A stretch of DNA of 64,000 bases from Halomonas halocynthiae DSM 14573 (GCF_000425725.1 NZ_AUDZ01000015.1:62001-126000), one strand, 5' to 3'. Numbered from the stretch's first letter, positions 27,250 through 37,085 are shown. The notes: generated by a model not told the origin, from the letters alone. Numbers and translations: made by a program.

Positions 27250-28220
27250 CACCGAGATTCTTACGTCGTGTTTGCCAGCGCAATCGTTGGGCTCAGCTCG
27301 GTCTGGCGACGCTGATGATGATGGCCGGCAATGCGTGGGGAAGCTGTAACCCAGACAATGCGTCAGCGAATTTTGGTAGCCTCAGTTCCTTTGCTGTTGC
27401 TGCAAGCCCTCAGCCCACTTCCGCACAACCAGAGCCGAAGTTGAGTTGCACTGAAGGTCGTTTTTACAGCAACGGCTACCTCAATGTCAGACTGAACAGT
27501 ATGAATGCGGGGGATTTGGTCTCGGTAGACGGCGACCGGATCGGCTACCAGATATTTGCTGATGCCGCCCGACAGCAGCAGCTGCAGTTGGGGAGTCTGT
27601 ATGGCTTGAGTCCATCGGGTCGTTCCGAGGCGCGTTTACCCCTGTATTTTCGCACGCGGCCGGGCACGGCGAGTAACGTCGCTGCCGGCAGTTATACCGA
27701 TACACTGACAATCAGCTGGAGCTGGCGTGTCTGCGAAGGTCTGGTGCTCTTTGGTTGGTGCCTGGGGGCGCAAGATACAGGCAGTCGCACCAGTGTGGTT
27801 TCGCTGATACTGGAGGTGACACCAGACTGCGCGATTAACGCGCCGGATCTGGACTTTGGCAGCGCACCGCTGGTGGGCAGCTTTTCTCCGACCACCCGCA
27901 CCATCACCATTCGCTGCACTAAGGGTGAAAGTTATAGCGTCGGGCTCAGCGATGGCGGTAATGCGCAGGGTGTTCAGCGGCGCATGCAGGCGGGGGGTAA
28001 CTACCTGGCCTATGAGCTCTATAAGGGGGTCAGTAGCAATCAGCGCTGGGGAAGTCAGGGCGCCGAGCGGCGGCCTTCCAGCGGTGCTGAGGTTAATCCG
28101 GGTGCCGCCGATGGGATGAATGAGCAAGGCTTTGTGGTGCGCGGAGAAGTCGACCCGAATCAGCCGACTCCTCCGGCCGGTACCTACACCGATATGGTGG
28201 TGGTTGACGTTGAGCTGTAA
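27240..28220 (+). CDS. Two-domain spore coat U tip adhesin (CsuE-like)
   Basis: A 326-residue protein with a signal peptide (hydrophobic LGLATLMMMAGNAWG) and two SCPU modules: an N-terminal one (about residues 35-165, ending SYTDTLTISWSW) and a C-terminal one (about 195-326, ending GTYTDMVVVDVEL). That is the arrangement of CsuE, the hydrophobic tip adhesin that lets Acinetobacter bind abiotic surfaces. Cysteines occur at CNPD, LSCTEG, VCEG, WCLG, DCAIN and RCTKG. Overlaps the usher end by 10 nt. Last gene of the pilus operon; convergent with the crotonase gene 24 bp away. Confidence 0.9.
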   Translation: MPVTPRFLRRVCQRNRWAQLGLATLMMMAGNAWGSCNPDNASANFGSLSSFAVAASPQPTSAQPEPKLSCTEGRFYSNGYLNVRLNSMNAGDLVSVDGDRIGYQIFADAARQQQLQLGSLYGLSPSGRSEARLPLYFRTRPGTASNVAAGSYTDTLTISWSWRVCEGLVLFGWCLGAQDTGSRTSVVSLILEVTPDCAINAPDLDFGSAPLVGSFSPTTRTITIRCTKGESYSVGLSDGGNAQGVQRRMQAGGNYLAYELYKGVSSNQRWGSQGAERRPSSGAEVNPGAADGMNEQGFVVRGEVDPNQPTPPAGTYTDMVVVDVEL

Positions 28221-28244
28221 GCGGCGCTGTTTGGTAGGCAGTGC

Positions 28245-29048
28245 TCAACGATGTCGCCACTGTGCAGGGCGTTTTTCAAAAAAGGCAGAAATGCCTTCGC
28301 TGACATCATCAGCGAGCATGTTGTCAGCCATGGTGTCGGCGGCAAAGGCGTAGGCTTGCTCCAGTGGCAGTTCGGCTTGGCGGCGGAACATGGCTTTGCC
28401 GGTGCTGAGTGCTAATGCGCTTTTTTGGGTCAGGCTGGCGGTTAGGGCATTGAGGGCTTCATCAAGCTGGTCATCATCGGCTACGCGGTTAACTAGCCCC
28501 CACTCCAGCGCAGTTTCGGCGCTGATGAACTCGCCCGTCAGTAGCATTTCTAAGGCGCGCTTGCGTCCGATGTCGCGGCTCAATGCCACCGCAGGTGTTG
28601 CACAGAACAGGCCAACATTGATGCCAGAAACAGCAAAGCGAGCGCTACGCGCAGCGACGGCCATGTCGCAGCTGGCGACGAGCTGGCAACCGGCTGCCGT
28701 AGCTACGCCGTGCACGCGGGCGATAACGGGGAGCGGAAAATCGACAATATGTTGCATTAGCGTTCCGCAGCGCCTGAAAAGATCTTGATAGTAAGCGTGC
28801 TCTTGGCGTGCTTGCATTTCCTTGAGGTCGTGGCCGGTGCAGAAGGCGCGACCTGTGGCGGCAATAACCACGCAACGTAGCTCCGGTTCCTCGCGCAATG
28901 CTTGCAGTGCGTCAGAGAGCGCACTGAGCATGGTTTCAGATAGCGTGTTGAAACGGTCTGGCCGGTTAAGTGTGAGAGTGGCAACGCCACTGGCTAAGTG
29001 GCAGTTGACAGCTGGCATGTCAAGAGCAGAGGCTTTGGAAGCGGGCAT
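28245..29048 (-). CDS. Crotonase-fold protein similar to ECHDC3
   Basis: A 267-residue enoyl-CoA hydratase/isomerase-family protein. The oxyanion-hole pattern is seen in AFCTGHDLKEM and HGVATAAGCQLVASCDMAVA. Both catalytic glutamates of classical enoyl-CoA hydratase are replaced: AGCQL has Gln where GCEL is expected, and VSGINVGLFC has Gly where the QPE glutamate lies. This pattern, and the segment NVGLFCATPAVALSR, match human ECHDC3 and its bacterial relatives, so ordinary hydratase activity is doubtful. The ATG at 29048 has GGAG 8 nt upstream; an upstream start at 29120 is less likely. Confidence 0.85.
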   Translation of the reverse strand: MPASKASALDMPAVNCHLASGVATLTLNRPDRFNTLSETMLSALSDALQALREEPELRCVVIAATGRAFCTGHDLKEMQARQEHAYYQDLFRRCGTLMQHIVDFPLPVIARVHGVATAAGCQLVASCDMAVAARSARFAVSGINVGLFCATPAVALSRDIGRKRALEMLLTGEFISAETALEWGLVNRVADDDQLDEALNALTASLTQKSALALSTGKAMFRRQAELPLEQAYAFAADTMADNMLADDVSEGISAFFEKRPAQWRHR

Positions 29049-29129
29049 GGTGGCATCTCCGTGAAAAATATTTGCCAAGCCTAACGCGCCAGCACGAAAT
29101 ATGGGTGTGTCTACGACCAATGACGGAGG

Positions 29130-30011
29130 CTATTGGCTACGTCGGCCGATACGGTCGCCAAACAGGTAAGCGCCCAAGGCAATCAGAATTAGGGCGGCAC
29201 CGACCAGCATAGGAAGGGAAGGCGACTCGGCGTTGAGTAGCATGCCCAAGGTAAGTGCCAGCACGGGAGTGATTAGTGTCACCAGTGCCACGGTGGCGGC
29301 ATGTAGTCGTGACAGGATTAGGTAATAGCATAAAAAGCCGATTACCGATCCGAAGAGTGCCAAATACAGCACCGCCCAAAAACCACGTGTCGAAAGTGGT
29401 ATAGAAAGAGGTTCTCCGCTGCTTATCCACAGCATAAAGAAAAAAGGCATCGACAGTGCCAAGGCGCCGACGGTTTGTACCATGGGATGCAAGCCGGCAG
29501 CGGCACGCTGCACCGCGATACCGCTGCCGCTGAATAAGGTTACCGCCCCAAGCATCATGGCAAGGGCCATGAGCTGCTCGGCCCCGCCCAGTGACAGGCT
29601 GTTGATAAATATTACTGCCAGGCCCACTACGCCAAGGGCGCAACCTAGCCAGTGCCAGCGCTGTAGCCGTATGGCGCCGGGTAGTGCTTGCAGAATCACG
29701 CCTGAAATCAATGGTGCCATGCCAAACATGACCGAGATCATCCCCGACGGTAAAGTTTGCGACGCCTGATAGCTCAAGGCCATAGCGCCGAATACGCCAG
29801 GCACGGCACAGGCGTAGCTGACTAATGCGCGGCGGTCGTGGCGGAAGGGTTTGCGCATTAACAGCAGAATAATGGCACCCACTACCAAGGCAATCCCCAT
29901 GCGTAACATAACACTGCCGATGGGGGCGCCGGCCTCGGCGCTCCACTTGATACCTAAGGGCGTGGTCGCCCAAACCAGAATGACGGTGGAGTAAGCCAGT
30001 CCGGTGGGCAT
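29130..30011 (-). CDS. DMT/EamA family transporter
   Basis: A 293-residue integral membrane protein with ten hydrophobic helices in two EamA repeats (about residues 5-137 and 148-283), the drug/metabolite transporter fold. Substrate is unknown; amino-acid or metabolite export is common in the family. Positive charges cluster at RKPFRHDRRAL and at the C-terminus (GDRIGRRSQ). Lies 81 bp upstream of the crotonase gene on the same strand and 123 bp downstream of serA; that spacer holds a perfect 8-bp GC hairpin at 30045-30070 without a T-run. Confidence 0.85.
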   Translation of the reverse strand: MPTGLAYSTVILVWATTPLGIKWSAEAGAPIGSVMLRMGIALVVGAIILLLMRKPFRHDRRALVSYACAVPGVFGAMALSYQASQTLPSGMISVMFGMAPLISGVILQALPGAIRLQRWHWLGCALGVVGLAVIFINSLSLGGAEQLMALAMMLGAVTLFSGSGIAVQRAAAGLHPMVQTVGALALSMPFFFMLWISSGEPLSIPLSTRGFWAVLYLALFGSVIGFLCYYLILSRLHAATVALVTLITPVLALTLGMLLNAESPSLPMLVGAALILIALGAYLFGDRIGRRSQ

Positions 30012-30134
30012 GGCGGTATTCCTTGTTATGTGGTTAACGAGAACCGCCGCCAGGCTTGGCCGTGGCGGCGAGATAGTGTTGATTTCGTGCTGTTGCCACA
30101 GGCGGGCTATATTGCCCGTCTGGAGGTGTGCTGG

Positions 30135-31385
30135 TCAGCTTTCGAGGACGGTCTCGGAATAGAGCACTCGGACGCGCTTGGTATGCTTAACGGCACTTAA
30201 TGCCTCGAGTGCTTGGCTACCGTACTCTTTATTAACATCAATAACCACATAACCAATTTTTTCGTTGGTTTGCAGATATTGGCCGAGGATATTGATGTTG
30301 TTTTCTGATAACACACGGTTAATTTCTGACATGACGCCTGGCACGTTAGCATGAATGTGCAGTAAACGGTGCTTGTCAGGGTGGGCTGGTAGGGCAACTT
30401 CTGGGAAGTTAACCGAGGTAATGGTTGTGCCGTTGTCAGAGTAGGTGACCAGTTTTTCGGCGACTTCCTTGCCAATGTTTTCCTGAGCTTCCAGTGTTGA
30501 GCCGCCAATATGCGGTGTCAAAATAACGTTGAGCAGGCCGCGTAGCGGGCTGACAAACTCTTCTTCGTTACCTTTGGGCTCTGTTGGGAAAACATCAATG
30601 GCTGCGCCGTTTAGTCGGCCGTCCTTGATGGCGTCAGCCAAGGCTTCAATCACTACTACGCTGCCGCGTGATGCGTTGATGAGTATGCTGCCAGGCTTCA
30701 TCAGGGCGATCTGAGGCTCGCCAATCAACCAGCGTGTGGCCGGCAGATCGGGGACATGCAAGCTGACGATATCGGCACGGCTCAGCAATTCTTCCATGCT
30801 GCCTACCTGTTTGGCATTGCCCATGCCCAGCTTGGTGATGACGTCATAATAGATGACCTCAAAACCCAGCGACTCAGCCAGTACTGAAAGCTGCGCGCCA
30901 ATGTTGCCATAGCCGATGATGCCCAGTACTTTGCCACGTGCCTCATGAGAGTGCTTGGCTGACTTCAACCAGCCGCCTTGATGCGCGCGGGTGCTTTTCT
31001 CAGGAATGCCGCGTAGCAGCATAATCGACTCGGCCAGTACCAGCTCTGCTACTGAGCGGGTATTCGAGTAGGGGGCGTTAAATACAGGGATGCCGCGCAC
31101 CAGTGCTGCGCCGAGGTCTACTTGGTTAGTGCCGATGCAGAAACAGCCCACGGCTACCAGTTTCTCAGCCGCCGCAAAAACGCGCTCGGTAAGCTGAGTG
31201 CGTGAACGGATCCCGATAAAGTGCACGCTGCGGATTTTTTCGATCAAGGCCTCTTCGTCCAAGGACGTGGGGAGTCGCTCGATGTTGGTGTAACCCGCAT
31301 TGAGTAGAGTGTCCACTGCGCTCTGGTGGATGCCTTCGAGCAGTAGGATTTTTATCTTGCCCTTGTCCAGGGACGTTTTGGCCAT
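30135..31385 (-). CDS. serA: D-3-phosphoglycerate dehydrogenase
   Basis: First committed step of serine synthesis: 3-phosphoglycerate to 3-phosphohydroxypyruvate with NAD. 416 residues as in E. coli (410). The Rossmann motif GIIGYGNIGAQ is near residue 158, the catalytic Arg in NASRGSVV, Glu in DVFPTEP and His in PHIGGSTLEAQ. The C-terminal ACT domain (about 343-416; LHIHANVPGVMSEIN) gives serine feedback inhibition. ATG start, with AAGAGG upstream. A perfect short palindrome sits just before the ribosome binding site. Confidence 0.97.
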   Translation of the reverse strand: MAKTSLDKGKIKILLLEGIHQSAVDTLLNAGYTNIERLPTSLDEEALIEKIRSVHFIGIRSRTQLTERVFAAAEKLVAVGCFCIGTNQVDLGAALVRGIPVFNAPYSNTRSVAELVLAESIMLLRGIPEKSTRAHQGGWLKSAKHSHEARGKVLGIIGYGNIGAQLSVLAESLGFEVIYYDVITKLGMGNAKQVGSMEELLSRADIVSLHVPDLPATRWLIGEPQIALMKPGSILINASRGSVVVIEALADAIKDGRLNGAAIDVFPTEPKGNEEEFVSPLRGLLNVILTPHIGGSTLEAQENIGKEVAEKLVTYSDNGTTITSVNFPEVALPAHPDKHRLLHIHANVPGVMSEINRVLSENNINILGQYLQTNEKIGYVVIDVNKEYGSQALEALSAVKHTKRVRVLYSETVLES

Positions 31386-31404
31386 GGTCGAAACAACCTC
31401 TTGC

Positions 31405-31419
31405 TATACGTAACGTATA
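31405..31419. promoter_or_regulatory. Perfect palindrome in the serA leader
   Basis: TATACG-TAA-CGTATA, an exact 6-3-6 inverted repeat 20 bp upstream of the serA start codon. It could be an operator overlapping the promoter or a small leader hairpin; no known binding consensus was recognised. Confidence 0.4.
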
Positions 31420-31607
31420 TCGGATCGGAAAAATATGGGGTTGCATAATAGCACAGACGCTGGCTGCCTCGAATGAAAAAGCAGCGTGGTGGCCATGAGT
31501 CAGATGCATAGAGATGCCGATGCGTTTCTAATGGCACACGGTGTCCGCGCTCGCGTGCGTTGAGCGTGTATACTATTCGACTTCAAGAAACCATAGCCGA
31601 GGGGCCC

Positions 31608-31922
31608 ATGGCGGCGAGTGAAGAGGCGAGCAGAGAATCTGCACAAGGCGCTGGTGAGCAGCCACCGGCTGACTTCGCCGAAACAGTTGAGCGCTTGGAG
31701 GCGCTGGTACAACAGCTGGAGTCCGGAGCGCTGAGCTTGGAGGGATCGCTAGAAGCTTTTGAGCAGGGCGTGCGTCTTGCTAATGATGCGCAGCGCAGGC
31801 TCAGTGAGGCCGAGCTCAGAGTACGTACCTTGACCGAGGGCAGTAATGGCGGGCCGGTGCTTGCACCTTTTGACCCGCAGGATGCTGGTGAATTCAGAGG
31901 GGGCGGTAACAATGACTGCTGA
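31608..31922 (+). CDS. xseB: Exodeoxyribonuclease VII small subunit
   Basis: Small subunit of ExoVII, 104 residues. The conserved core is FAETVERLEALVQQLESGALSLEGSLEAFEQGVRLA (about 25-60 of the protein), a two-helix hairpin that wraps around XseA. The N-terminal and C-terminal tails are extensions rich in Glu/Gln/Gly. The ATG at 31608 is preceded by GAGGGG; an upstream TTG at 31560 is less credible. It opens the xseB-ispA-dxs cluster, the order known from many gammaproteobacteria, and overlaps ispA by 11 nt. Confidence 0.92.
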   Translation: MAASEEASRESAQGAGEQPPADFAETVERLEALVQQLESGALSLEGSLEAFEQGVRLANDAQRRLSEAELRVRTLTEGSNGGPVLAPFDPQDAGEFRGGGNNDC

Positions 31923-32796
31923 CAGTATGGCGGCACGCCTAGCGGCTGATCGGGCGCGCATTGACGCTTGTCTTGAGGCGCTGTTCGATAATCGCCGGGC
32001 AGTAGCGCCGAGGCTTGATGACGCCATGCGCCATGGTGTGCTGGTGGGAGGTAAGCGCCTGCGTCCAGTGCTGGTTTATGCCGCCGGCAGGGCGTTGGGC
32101 GCAGAAGACGCGGCGCTGGATGCGCCAGCAATGGCGTTAGAATTGATTCATGCTTATTCTCTTGTGCACGATGATCTGCCCGCCATGGATGACGATGATC
32201 TACGCCGTGGCCAGCCAACCGTGCACCGCGCTTTTGATGAGGCCACGGCCATTTTGGCGGGAGATGCGCTGCAGGCGCTGGCCTTTGAGGTGCTGGCCCG
32301 AGAGTCAGGCTTGCGCTTGGCGCCTATGGTTGCCACTCTGGCAGATGCCGCTGGACGCGGTGGTATGGTGGCTGGGCAGATGATGGATCTTGCTGCAGTC
32401 GGACAAGACCCAGACTTGGCAGGCTTGGCGACTATTCATGACCACAAAACCGGTGCCTTAATTCGTGCGGCGGTCCGGTTGGGTGGGTTGGTGGTCGCTG
32501 AAGAAAATGATGCGCGGCTGGCGGCGCTGGAGCGCTACGCGGGTGCGATCGGGCTGGCCTTCCAGGTTCATGATGACATTCTCGATGTAACCGGTGACAC
32601 CGCAACGTTGGGTAAGGCCAGTGGCGCTGATGCGGCTCGCCATAAGCCAACCTATCCAGCGCTGTTGGGCCTGGAGACAGCTCAGGCCAAGGCCTGTGAG
32701 CTAGTCGAGGCAGGTGTGGCAGCGTTGGAGCCGCTGGGTGACGCCGGTGTGCCTTTGGCTGAACTGGCACGCTATATGATCGAGCGAGACCACTGA
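31912..32796 (+). CDS. ispA: Farnesyl diphosphate synthase (geranyltranstransferase)
   Basis: Condenses IPP with DMAPP and GPP to farnesyl diphosphate, precursor of ubiquinone side chains and undecaprenyl phosphate. 294 residues. First Asp-rich motif [15 protein letters not shown] near residue 85 and second motif DDILD near 223; GGKRLRP and QMMDL are also present. The ATG at 31912 follows AGGGGGCGG; it lies inside the xseB end, so translation is coupled. Dxs, which supplies the upstream MEP pathway, follows directly. Confidence 0.96.
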   Translation: MTADSMAARLAADRARIDACLEALFDNRRAVAPRLDDAMRHGVLVGGKRLRPVLVYAAGRALGAEDAALDAPAMALELIHAYSLVHDDLPAMDDDDLRRGQPTVHRAFDEATAILAGDALQALAFEVLARESGLRLAPMVATLADAAGRGGMVAGQMMDLAAVGQDPDLAGLATIHDHKTGALIRAAVRLGGLVVAEENDARLAALERYAGAIGLAFQVHDDILDVTGDTATLGKASGADAARHKPTYPALLGLETAQAKACELVEAGVAALEPLGDAGVPLAELARYMIERDH

Positions 32797-32854
32797 GGCG
32801 AGAATGGGCGCCTGTAGCAGGGCGCGTTTCGTTTCTACGACAGATAGAGCAACC

Positions 32855-34795
32855 ATGAAGCTGTTCGATGAAATTCCGGTTGAGCGTCCAACCACACCAT
32901 TGCTAGATATGCTGGATGCGCCGGCCGCTTTACGTGCCATGACACTTAGTCAGCTAGAGCAGGTGGCTGATGAGCTGCGTGCTTATCTGCTTTACAGCGT
33001 GGGTGTGTCGGGTGGGCATTTTGGCGCAGGCCTAGGAGTGGTGGAGCTAACGGTGGCGCTGCATCGTGCTTTGTTGACGCCCCATGACCGCCTGGTTTGG
33101 GATGTTGGTCATCAGGCGTATCCCCATAAAATTCTCACCGGCCGACGTGACGCCATCCTTGGTATTCGCCAGCGTGGCGGTTTGGCGGCTTTCCCTAGTC
33201 GTTCCGAGTCGGCGTACGACACCTTTGGCGTAGGCCATTCCAGTACATCCATTTCGGCAGCGCTGGGAATGGCGCTGGCGGCGCGCACGAAGGGAGAGTC
33301 GCGGCGAGTGTGTGCGGTAATTGGTGATGGCGCATTAACAGCAGGGATGGCGTTTGAAGCGCTGGCTCATGCTGGCCACGTCAACGCTAATCTGTTGGTG
33401 GTGCTCAACGACAACGAGATGTCTATTTCGGAAAATGTCGGGGGGATGGCAAGCTATTTAGCAAAAATCTTGGTTAGTAAGCCTTACACCACGTTGCGGG
33501 AGGGCGGTAAAAAAGTGCTTTCGCACTTGCCCGGAGCGCTAGAAATTGCGCGCCGCACAGAGGGGCATGTTAAGGGTATGGTCGGCCCGGCGACATTGTT
33601 TGAAGAGATGGGCTTTAACTACGTTGGCCCGATTGATGGGCATGATCTTGATGCCTTGAATGATGCGTTGAGTAGCATGCGCAACCTAGAGGGGCCGCAG
33701 TTTCTTCATGTGAGAACTCGCAAGGGGCGAGGCTTTTTGCCCGCCGAAGGGGACCCTGTTGGCTATCATGCGATCACCAAACTTGAAAAAACCAAGCAGC
33801 AGTCAAGCGGTGAGTCTTCAGTCGGCCTAAAGCCAGCGCCCGCAGGGTCAGCAGGTTCGACGCCGCGCAAATTCTGTAGCGTGTTCAGCGACTGGGTTTG
33901 TGATATGGCAGCAGTTGATGAGCGCTTGGTGGCCATTACGCCAGCTATGCGTGAAGGCTCGGACCTGATCCGCTTCTCGGCGGAGTTTCCTGAGCGGTAT
34001 TACGATGTGGCGATTGCTGAGCAGCATGCGGTAACGCTGGCAGCCGGTATGGCGTGCGAGGGTGTGAAGCCGATAGTGGCAATTTATTCAACATTTCTCC
34101 AGCGTGGCTATGATCAGCTGATTCATGACGTCGTGGTGCAGGATCTGGATGTGACCTTTGCGATTGACCGAGCAGGGTTGGTTGGTGAAGACGGGCCAAC
34201 CCACCATGGCACCCTAGACTTGTCTTACCTGCGTTGTATCCCGGGGTTGATAGTGCTGGCGCCTGCTGATGAAGCGGAGTGTCGTGCCATGCTGAGTGCG
34301 GCCTACCATTATCCGGGGCCGGCAGCAGTGCGTTACCCGCGAGGCACCGGGCCTGGTGTTGAGGTTCCTGGTCACCTTGAGTCACTGGCGATTGGGCAGG
34401 CAGAGTGGCGTCGCGAGGCGAGCCATCATGGCTCCAGTGTTGCGTTGTTGGCGTTTGGCACGCTCAACGGCGTTGCGGGTGACGTGGCTGAGCGGCTTGA
34501 TGCGACGCATTTGAATATGCGCTCGGTCAAGCCGCTTGACCGAGCGGCGATTCTTGCGGCGGCTGATCGTCACTCGCTACTGGTTACGCTGGAAGAAAAT
34601 GTTATTGCTGGCGGTGCGGGGAGTGCTGTTGGTGAGCTGTTGTTGGCAGAGGGCCGAACGGTGGCTGTGCTTAATCTTGGGCTGCCTGATGCGTTTATTG
34701 AGCATGGCACGCCTGAGGAGCTGTTGGCAGGCTGTGGGTTAGATGCCGATGGGGTTGAGGCCAGTATTAGGCAGTGGCTGGAGAAAAACGCATGA
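32855..34795 (+). CDS. dxs: 1-deoxy-D-xylulose-5-phosphate synthase
   Basis: First enzyme of the MEP isoprenoid pathway, condensing pyruvate with glyceraldehyde 3-phosphate using thiamine diphosphate. 646 residues. Visible are [13 protein letters not shown], the thiamine-binding [18 protein letters not shown] ... LNDNEMSI, the [15 protein letters not shown] region and the C-terminal transketolase-like domain. A low-complexity insert between the domains (about residues 310-345) is Ser/Ala/Pro-rich. The ATG matches the family N-terminus (MKLFDEIP). Its stop overlaps the birA start (ATGA). Confidence 0.97.
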   Translation: MKLFDEIPVERPTTPLLDMLDAPAALRAMTLSQLEQVADELRAYLLYSVGVSGGHFGAGLGVVELTVALHRALLTPHDRLVWDVGHQAYPHKILTGRRDAILGIRQRGGLAAFPSRSESAYDTFGVGHSSTSISAALGMALAARTKGESRRVCAVIGDGALTAGMAFEALAHAGHVNANLLVVLNDNEMSISENVGGMASYLAKILVSKPYTTLREGGKKVLSHLPGALEIARRTEGHVKGMVGPATLFEEMGFNYVGPIDGHDLDALNDALSSMRNLEGPQFLHVRTRKGRGFLPAEGDPVGYHAITKLEKTKQQSSGESSVGLKPAPAGSAGSTPRKFCSVFSDWVCDMAAVDERLVAITPAMREGSDLIRFSAEFPERYYDVAIAEQHAVTLAAGMACEGVKPIVAIYSTFLQRGYDQLIHDVVVQDLDVTFAIDRAGLVGEDGPTHHGTLDLSYLRCIPGLIVLAPADEAECRAMLSAAYHYPGPAAVRYPRGTGPGVEVPGHLESLAIGQAEWRREASHHGSSVALLAFGTLNGVAGDVAERLDATHLNMRSVKPLDRAAILAAADRHSLLVTLEENVIAGGAGSAVGELLLAEGRTVAVLNLGLPDAFIEHGTPEELLAGCGLDADGVEASIRQWLEKNA

Positions 34796-35775
34796 CCATT
34801 GGCGACCTGATTCGTTTGCTGAGTGACGGTGAGTTGCACTCGGGTCAGCAACTGGGCGAGCGTCTTGGGGTGTCTAGGGCTGCCGTGTGGAAGCAGTTGC
34901 GCAAACTGGAGTCGCTGGGTATCGAGCTGGTGTCGGTCAGAGGGCGAGGATATCGGCTGGCTCGTCCTTTGGAGCTGCTTGATGGTGCTGCTCTAGTGTC
35001 AAAGCTGTCACGCGATTCGCGTCGGCATTTGCAGCGACTGATCGTCGAAGACAGTTTGCCGTCAAGCAATGAGTATCTGCGCCAACGCTTTATGCAGGGG
35101 GCGGGGCATGGAGAAGTGTGCCTGGTCGAATATCAGGAAACTGGGCGTGGTCGCCGAGGGCGCAGGTGGTCGGCGCCTTGGGGAGGGGCTGTAATGCTAT
35201 CCACCGGTTGGCGCTTCGAAGCCGGAGTGGCTTCTCTTGAAGGGCTTAGTTTGGCGGTGGGTGTTGTCTTGGCTCAAGTGTTGGAGCGTCATGCAGTTAG
35301 GCCTTTTCTCAAATGGCCAAATGATGTGTTGTTGGCTATGGCAGACGGTAGCTTTGCTAAGCTGGCTGGTATTTTGGTTGAAGTCAGTGGTGATGTGGCT
35401 GGGCCCTGTGAGGCGGTTATTGGGCTGGGTATCAATGTTGATTTCTCGGCGGCTTTTCGCGGTGACATTGAGCAGTCGGTTGCGACTGTGCATGACCAGT
35501 CGCCAGCGTTGAGTCGTAACGTGCTGGCGGCAGACGTGATTGACTCGCTGCTGCCGCTGTTGGCGGGTTTTGAAAAGAGCGGTTTTGCTCCTTGGCAGGA
35601 TGCCTGGAATGCACGACATGGCTTTGCTGGCCTGCCTGTTGAGGTAATACGAGGTAAGCAGCGGTTATCTGCGATTGCGGAGTCGGCCGATACCGCAGGC
35701 AACTTGTGGGTCAGGCATGCTGGCGGGCGTGAGCGCCTTGCTGGTGGCGAGGTTAGTTTGCGGAGGCGCCTGTGA
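34792..35775 (+). CDS. birA: Bifunctional biotin-protein ligase / biotin operon repressor
   Basis: Attaches biotin to the BCCP subunit of acetyl-CoA carboxylase and, through its N-terminal winged helix ([25 protein letters not shown], about 19-43), can repress biotin synthesis genes. 327 residues. The ligase motif [12 protein letters not shown] (about 123-134), the central [10 protein letters not shown] and the GLGINVD region are present, as is a C-terminal SH3-like domain. Start ATG overlaps the dxs stop; its TGA overlaps the GTG of coaX, so dxs-birA-coaX are coupled. Confidence 0.95.
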   Translation: MTIGDLIRLLSDGELHSGQQLGERLGVSRAAVWKQLRKLESLGIELVSVRGRGYRLARPLELLDGAALVSKLSRDSRRHLQRLIVEDSLPSSNEYLRQRFMQGAGHGEVCLVEYQETGRGRRGRRWSAPWGGAVMLSTGWRFEAGVASLEGLSLAVGVVLAQVLERHAVRPFLKWPNDVLLAMADGSFAKLAGILVEVSGDVAGPCEAVIGLGINVDFSAAFRGDIEQSVATVHDQSPALSRNVLAADVIDSLLPLLAGFEKSGFAPWQDAWNARHGFAGLPVEVIRGKQRLSAIAESADTAGNLWVRHAGGRERLAGGEVSLRRRL

Positions 35776-36611
35776 TACTTGACCTGGATATTGGTAATAC
35801 GCTTTCTAAATGGCGGCTTAAAGATGCAAATAGCAGTGAGATTCGCTCGCGCGGTGCTGTTTGGACTCGTGAAGAGTGGCGTCCGGGTGCGGATATTCCG
35901 GATCTTGATGTGGTCGAGGCGGTGCGTATTTCCAGTGTGGCGCGAAAGTCGGTGCTGGCGCGTACGGTATCGCTGCTAAGGCGCCAAGTGCGGCAGGTGC
36001 ATGTGGCTCGTTCGGTGCCCGAGGCACTCGGTGTAACGAATGGCTATCAAGACGCGAGTCGTCTGGGTGTGGATCGCTGGATGGGTGTGCTGGGAAGCTA
36101 TCAGCTGGCAGGGGGGTGCTGCAGTGTCGACTGTGGTAGCGCTATCACCATCGATTTTGTGCTTCCGGGTGGGCGGCATCTTGGGGGGTATATTGTCCCT
36201 GGGCTGCGCTTGATGAAGGAGAGTCTCAAGCTCGGAACGCGCAATGTGGCTATTGACCCTGACAGCGAAGCAGAAGAGTTGCTGGTGCCGGGGCGGCGAA
36301 CTGTTGAGGCAGTGAATCATGGGATTTATATGGCGGCGATCAGTGCGGTAAACAGCGCTTATCATGAGGTGTGTGACCGGGAAAGTGTCGCTTTGCCAAT
36401 GTTGGTGACTGGTGGGGATGCACAAGTGGTTTCACGCGGGCTGCAAATGCCACATGCGGTATGGCCTGACATGGTTTATGGCGGTTTGGAGGCTTCGTTT
36501 CCATTAACCGTGGCGGAGCGTGCTGGTCGCATGTCGGGGGCGCCAAGGGTGTTGAGCCCGATTGCTTTGGAAAAGATTCGGGCAAGGGTTGCATTGTCCT
36601 CTCTCGTTTGA
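35772..36611 (+). CDS. coaX: Type III pantothenate kinase
   Basis: Phosphorylates pantothenate in the first step of coenzyme A synthesis; type III enzymes are not inhibited by CoA and need a monovalent cation. 279 residues, ASKHA fold: LDIGNTLSKWRL at the N-terminus (phosphate loop), SRLGVDRWMGVLG, SVDCGSAITIDFV with the catalytic Asp region, GGYIVPGLRLM and VTGGDA. GTG start overlapping the birA stop. The birA-coaX pairing is seen in several gammaproteobacteria. Confidence 0.95.
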   Translation: MILDLDIGNTLSKWRLKDANSSEIRSRGAVWTREEWRPGADIPDLDVVEAVRISSVARKSVLARTVSLLRRQVRQVHVARSVPEALGVTNGYQDASRLGVDRWMGVLGSYQLAGGCCSVDCGSAITIDFVLPGGRHLGGYIVPGLRLMKESLKLGTRNVAIDPDSEAEELLVPGRRTVEAVNHGIYMAAISAVNSAYHEVCDRESVALPMLVTGGDAQVVSRGLQMPHAVWPDMVYGGLEASFPLTVAERAGRMSGAPRVLSPIALEKIRARVALSSLV

Positions 36612-36696
36612 AATACTCCGCCGCGCTCTGTGAAGCTGCTGGTGGTTTTGCCGTGTAGCTAGCTGTAGTAAGTCAGGTAATTCGAACAACAATTAC

Positions 36697-36724
36697 TTGA
36701 CTTGTTGGGCTCAGGCGGTAGAAT
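36697..36724 (+). promoter_or_regulatory. Promoter of the tRNA-Tyr/Gly/Thr cluster
   Basis: TTGACT (36697-36702), 16-bp spacer, TAGAAT (36719-36724), followed by a GC-rich discriminator (GCACCGCC) as expected for stringently controlled stable-RNA promoters. About 12 bp before the tRNA 5' end. Confidence 0.75.
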
Positions 36725-36736
36725 GCACCGCCATCT

Positions 36737-36820
<84 letters not shown>

Positions 36821-36901
36821 GTTAATCCAAGATTGCATTGGTGTTTTTAAAGAATGCAGTTTTGTGGCAAGAGCAAGACAACGCTGAATCAAGCAACGTT
36901 T

Positions 36902-36975
<74 letters not shown>

Positions 36976-37004
36976 TCTTGTTGGTGTTTGCTTGAAGGTG
37001 TTTC

Positions 37005-37079
37005 GCTCATGTAGCTCAGGGGTAGAGCACACGCTTGGTAAGCGTGAGGTCGACGGTTCAAATCCGTCCATGAGCTCCA
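37005..37079 (+). tRNA. tRNA-Thr (GGT)
   Basis: Acceptor GCTCATG pairing with CATGAGC, anticodon GGT at 37037-37039, T-arm GGTTCAAATCC, encoded CCA. 75 nt. In E. coli tufB follows this tRNA; here a terminator follows. Confidence 0.97.
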
Positions 37080-37085
37080 GATAAA

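Noticed and set aside
30045..30070. 8-bp GC hairpin downstream of serA as a terminator
   Set aside because: No T-run follows on the serA strand; left as an unassigned hairpin.
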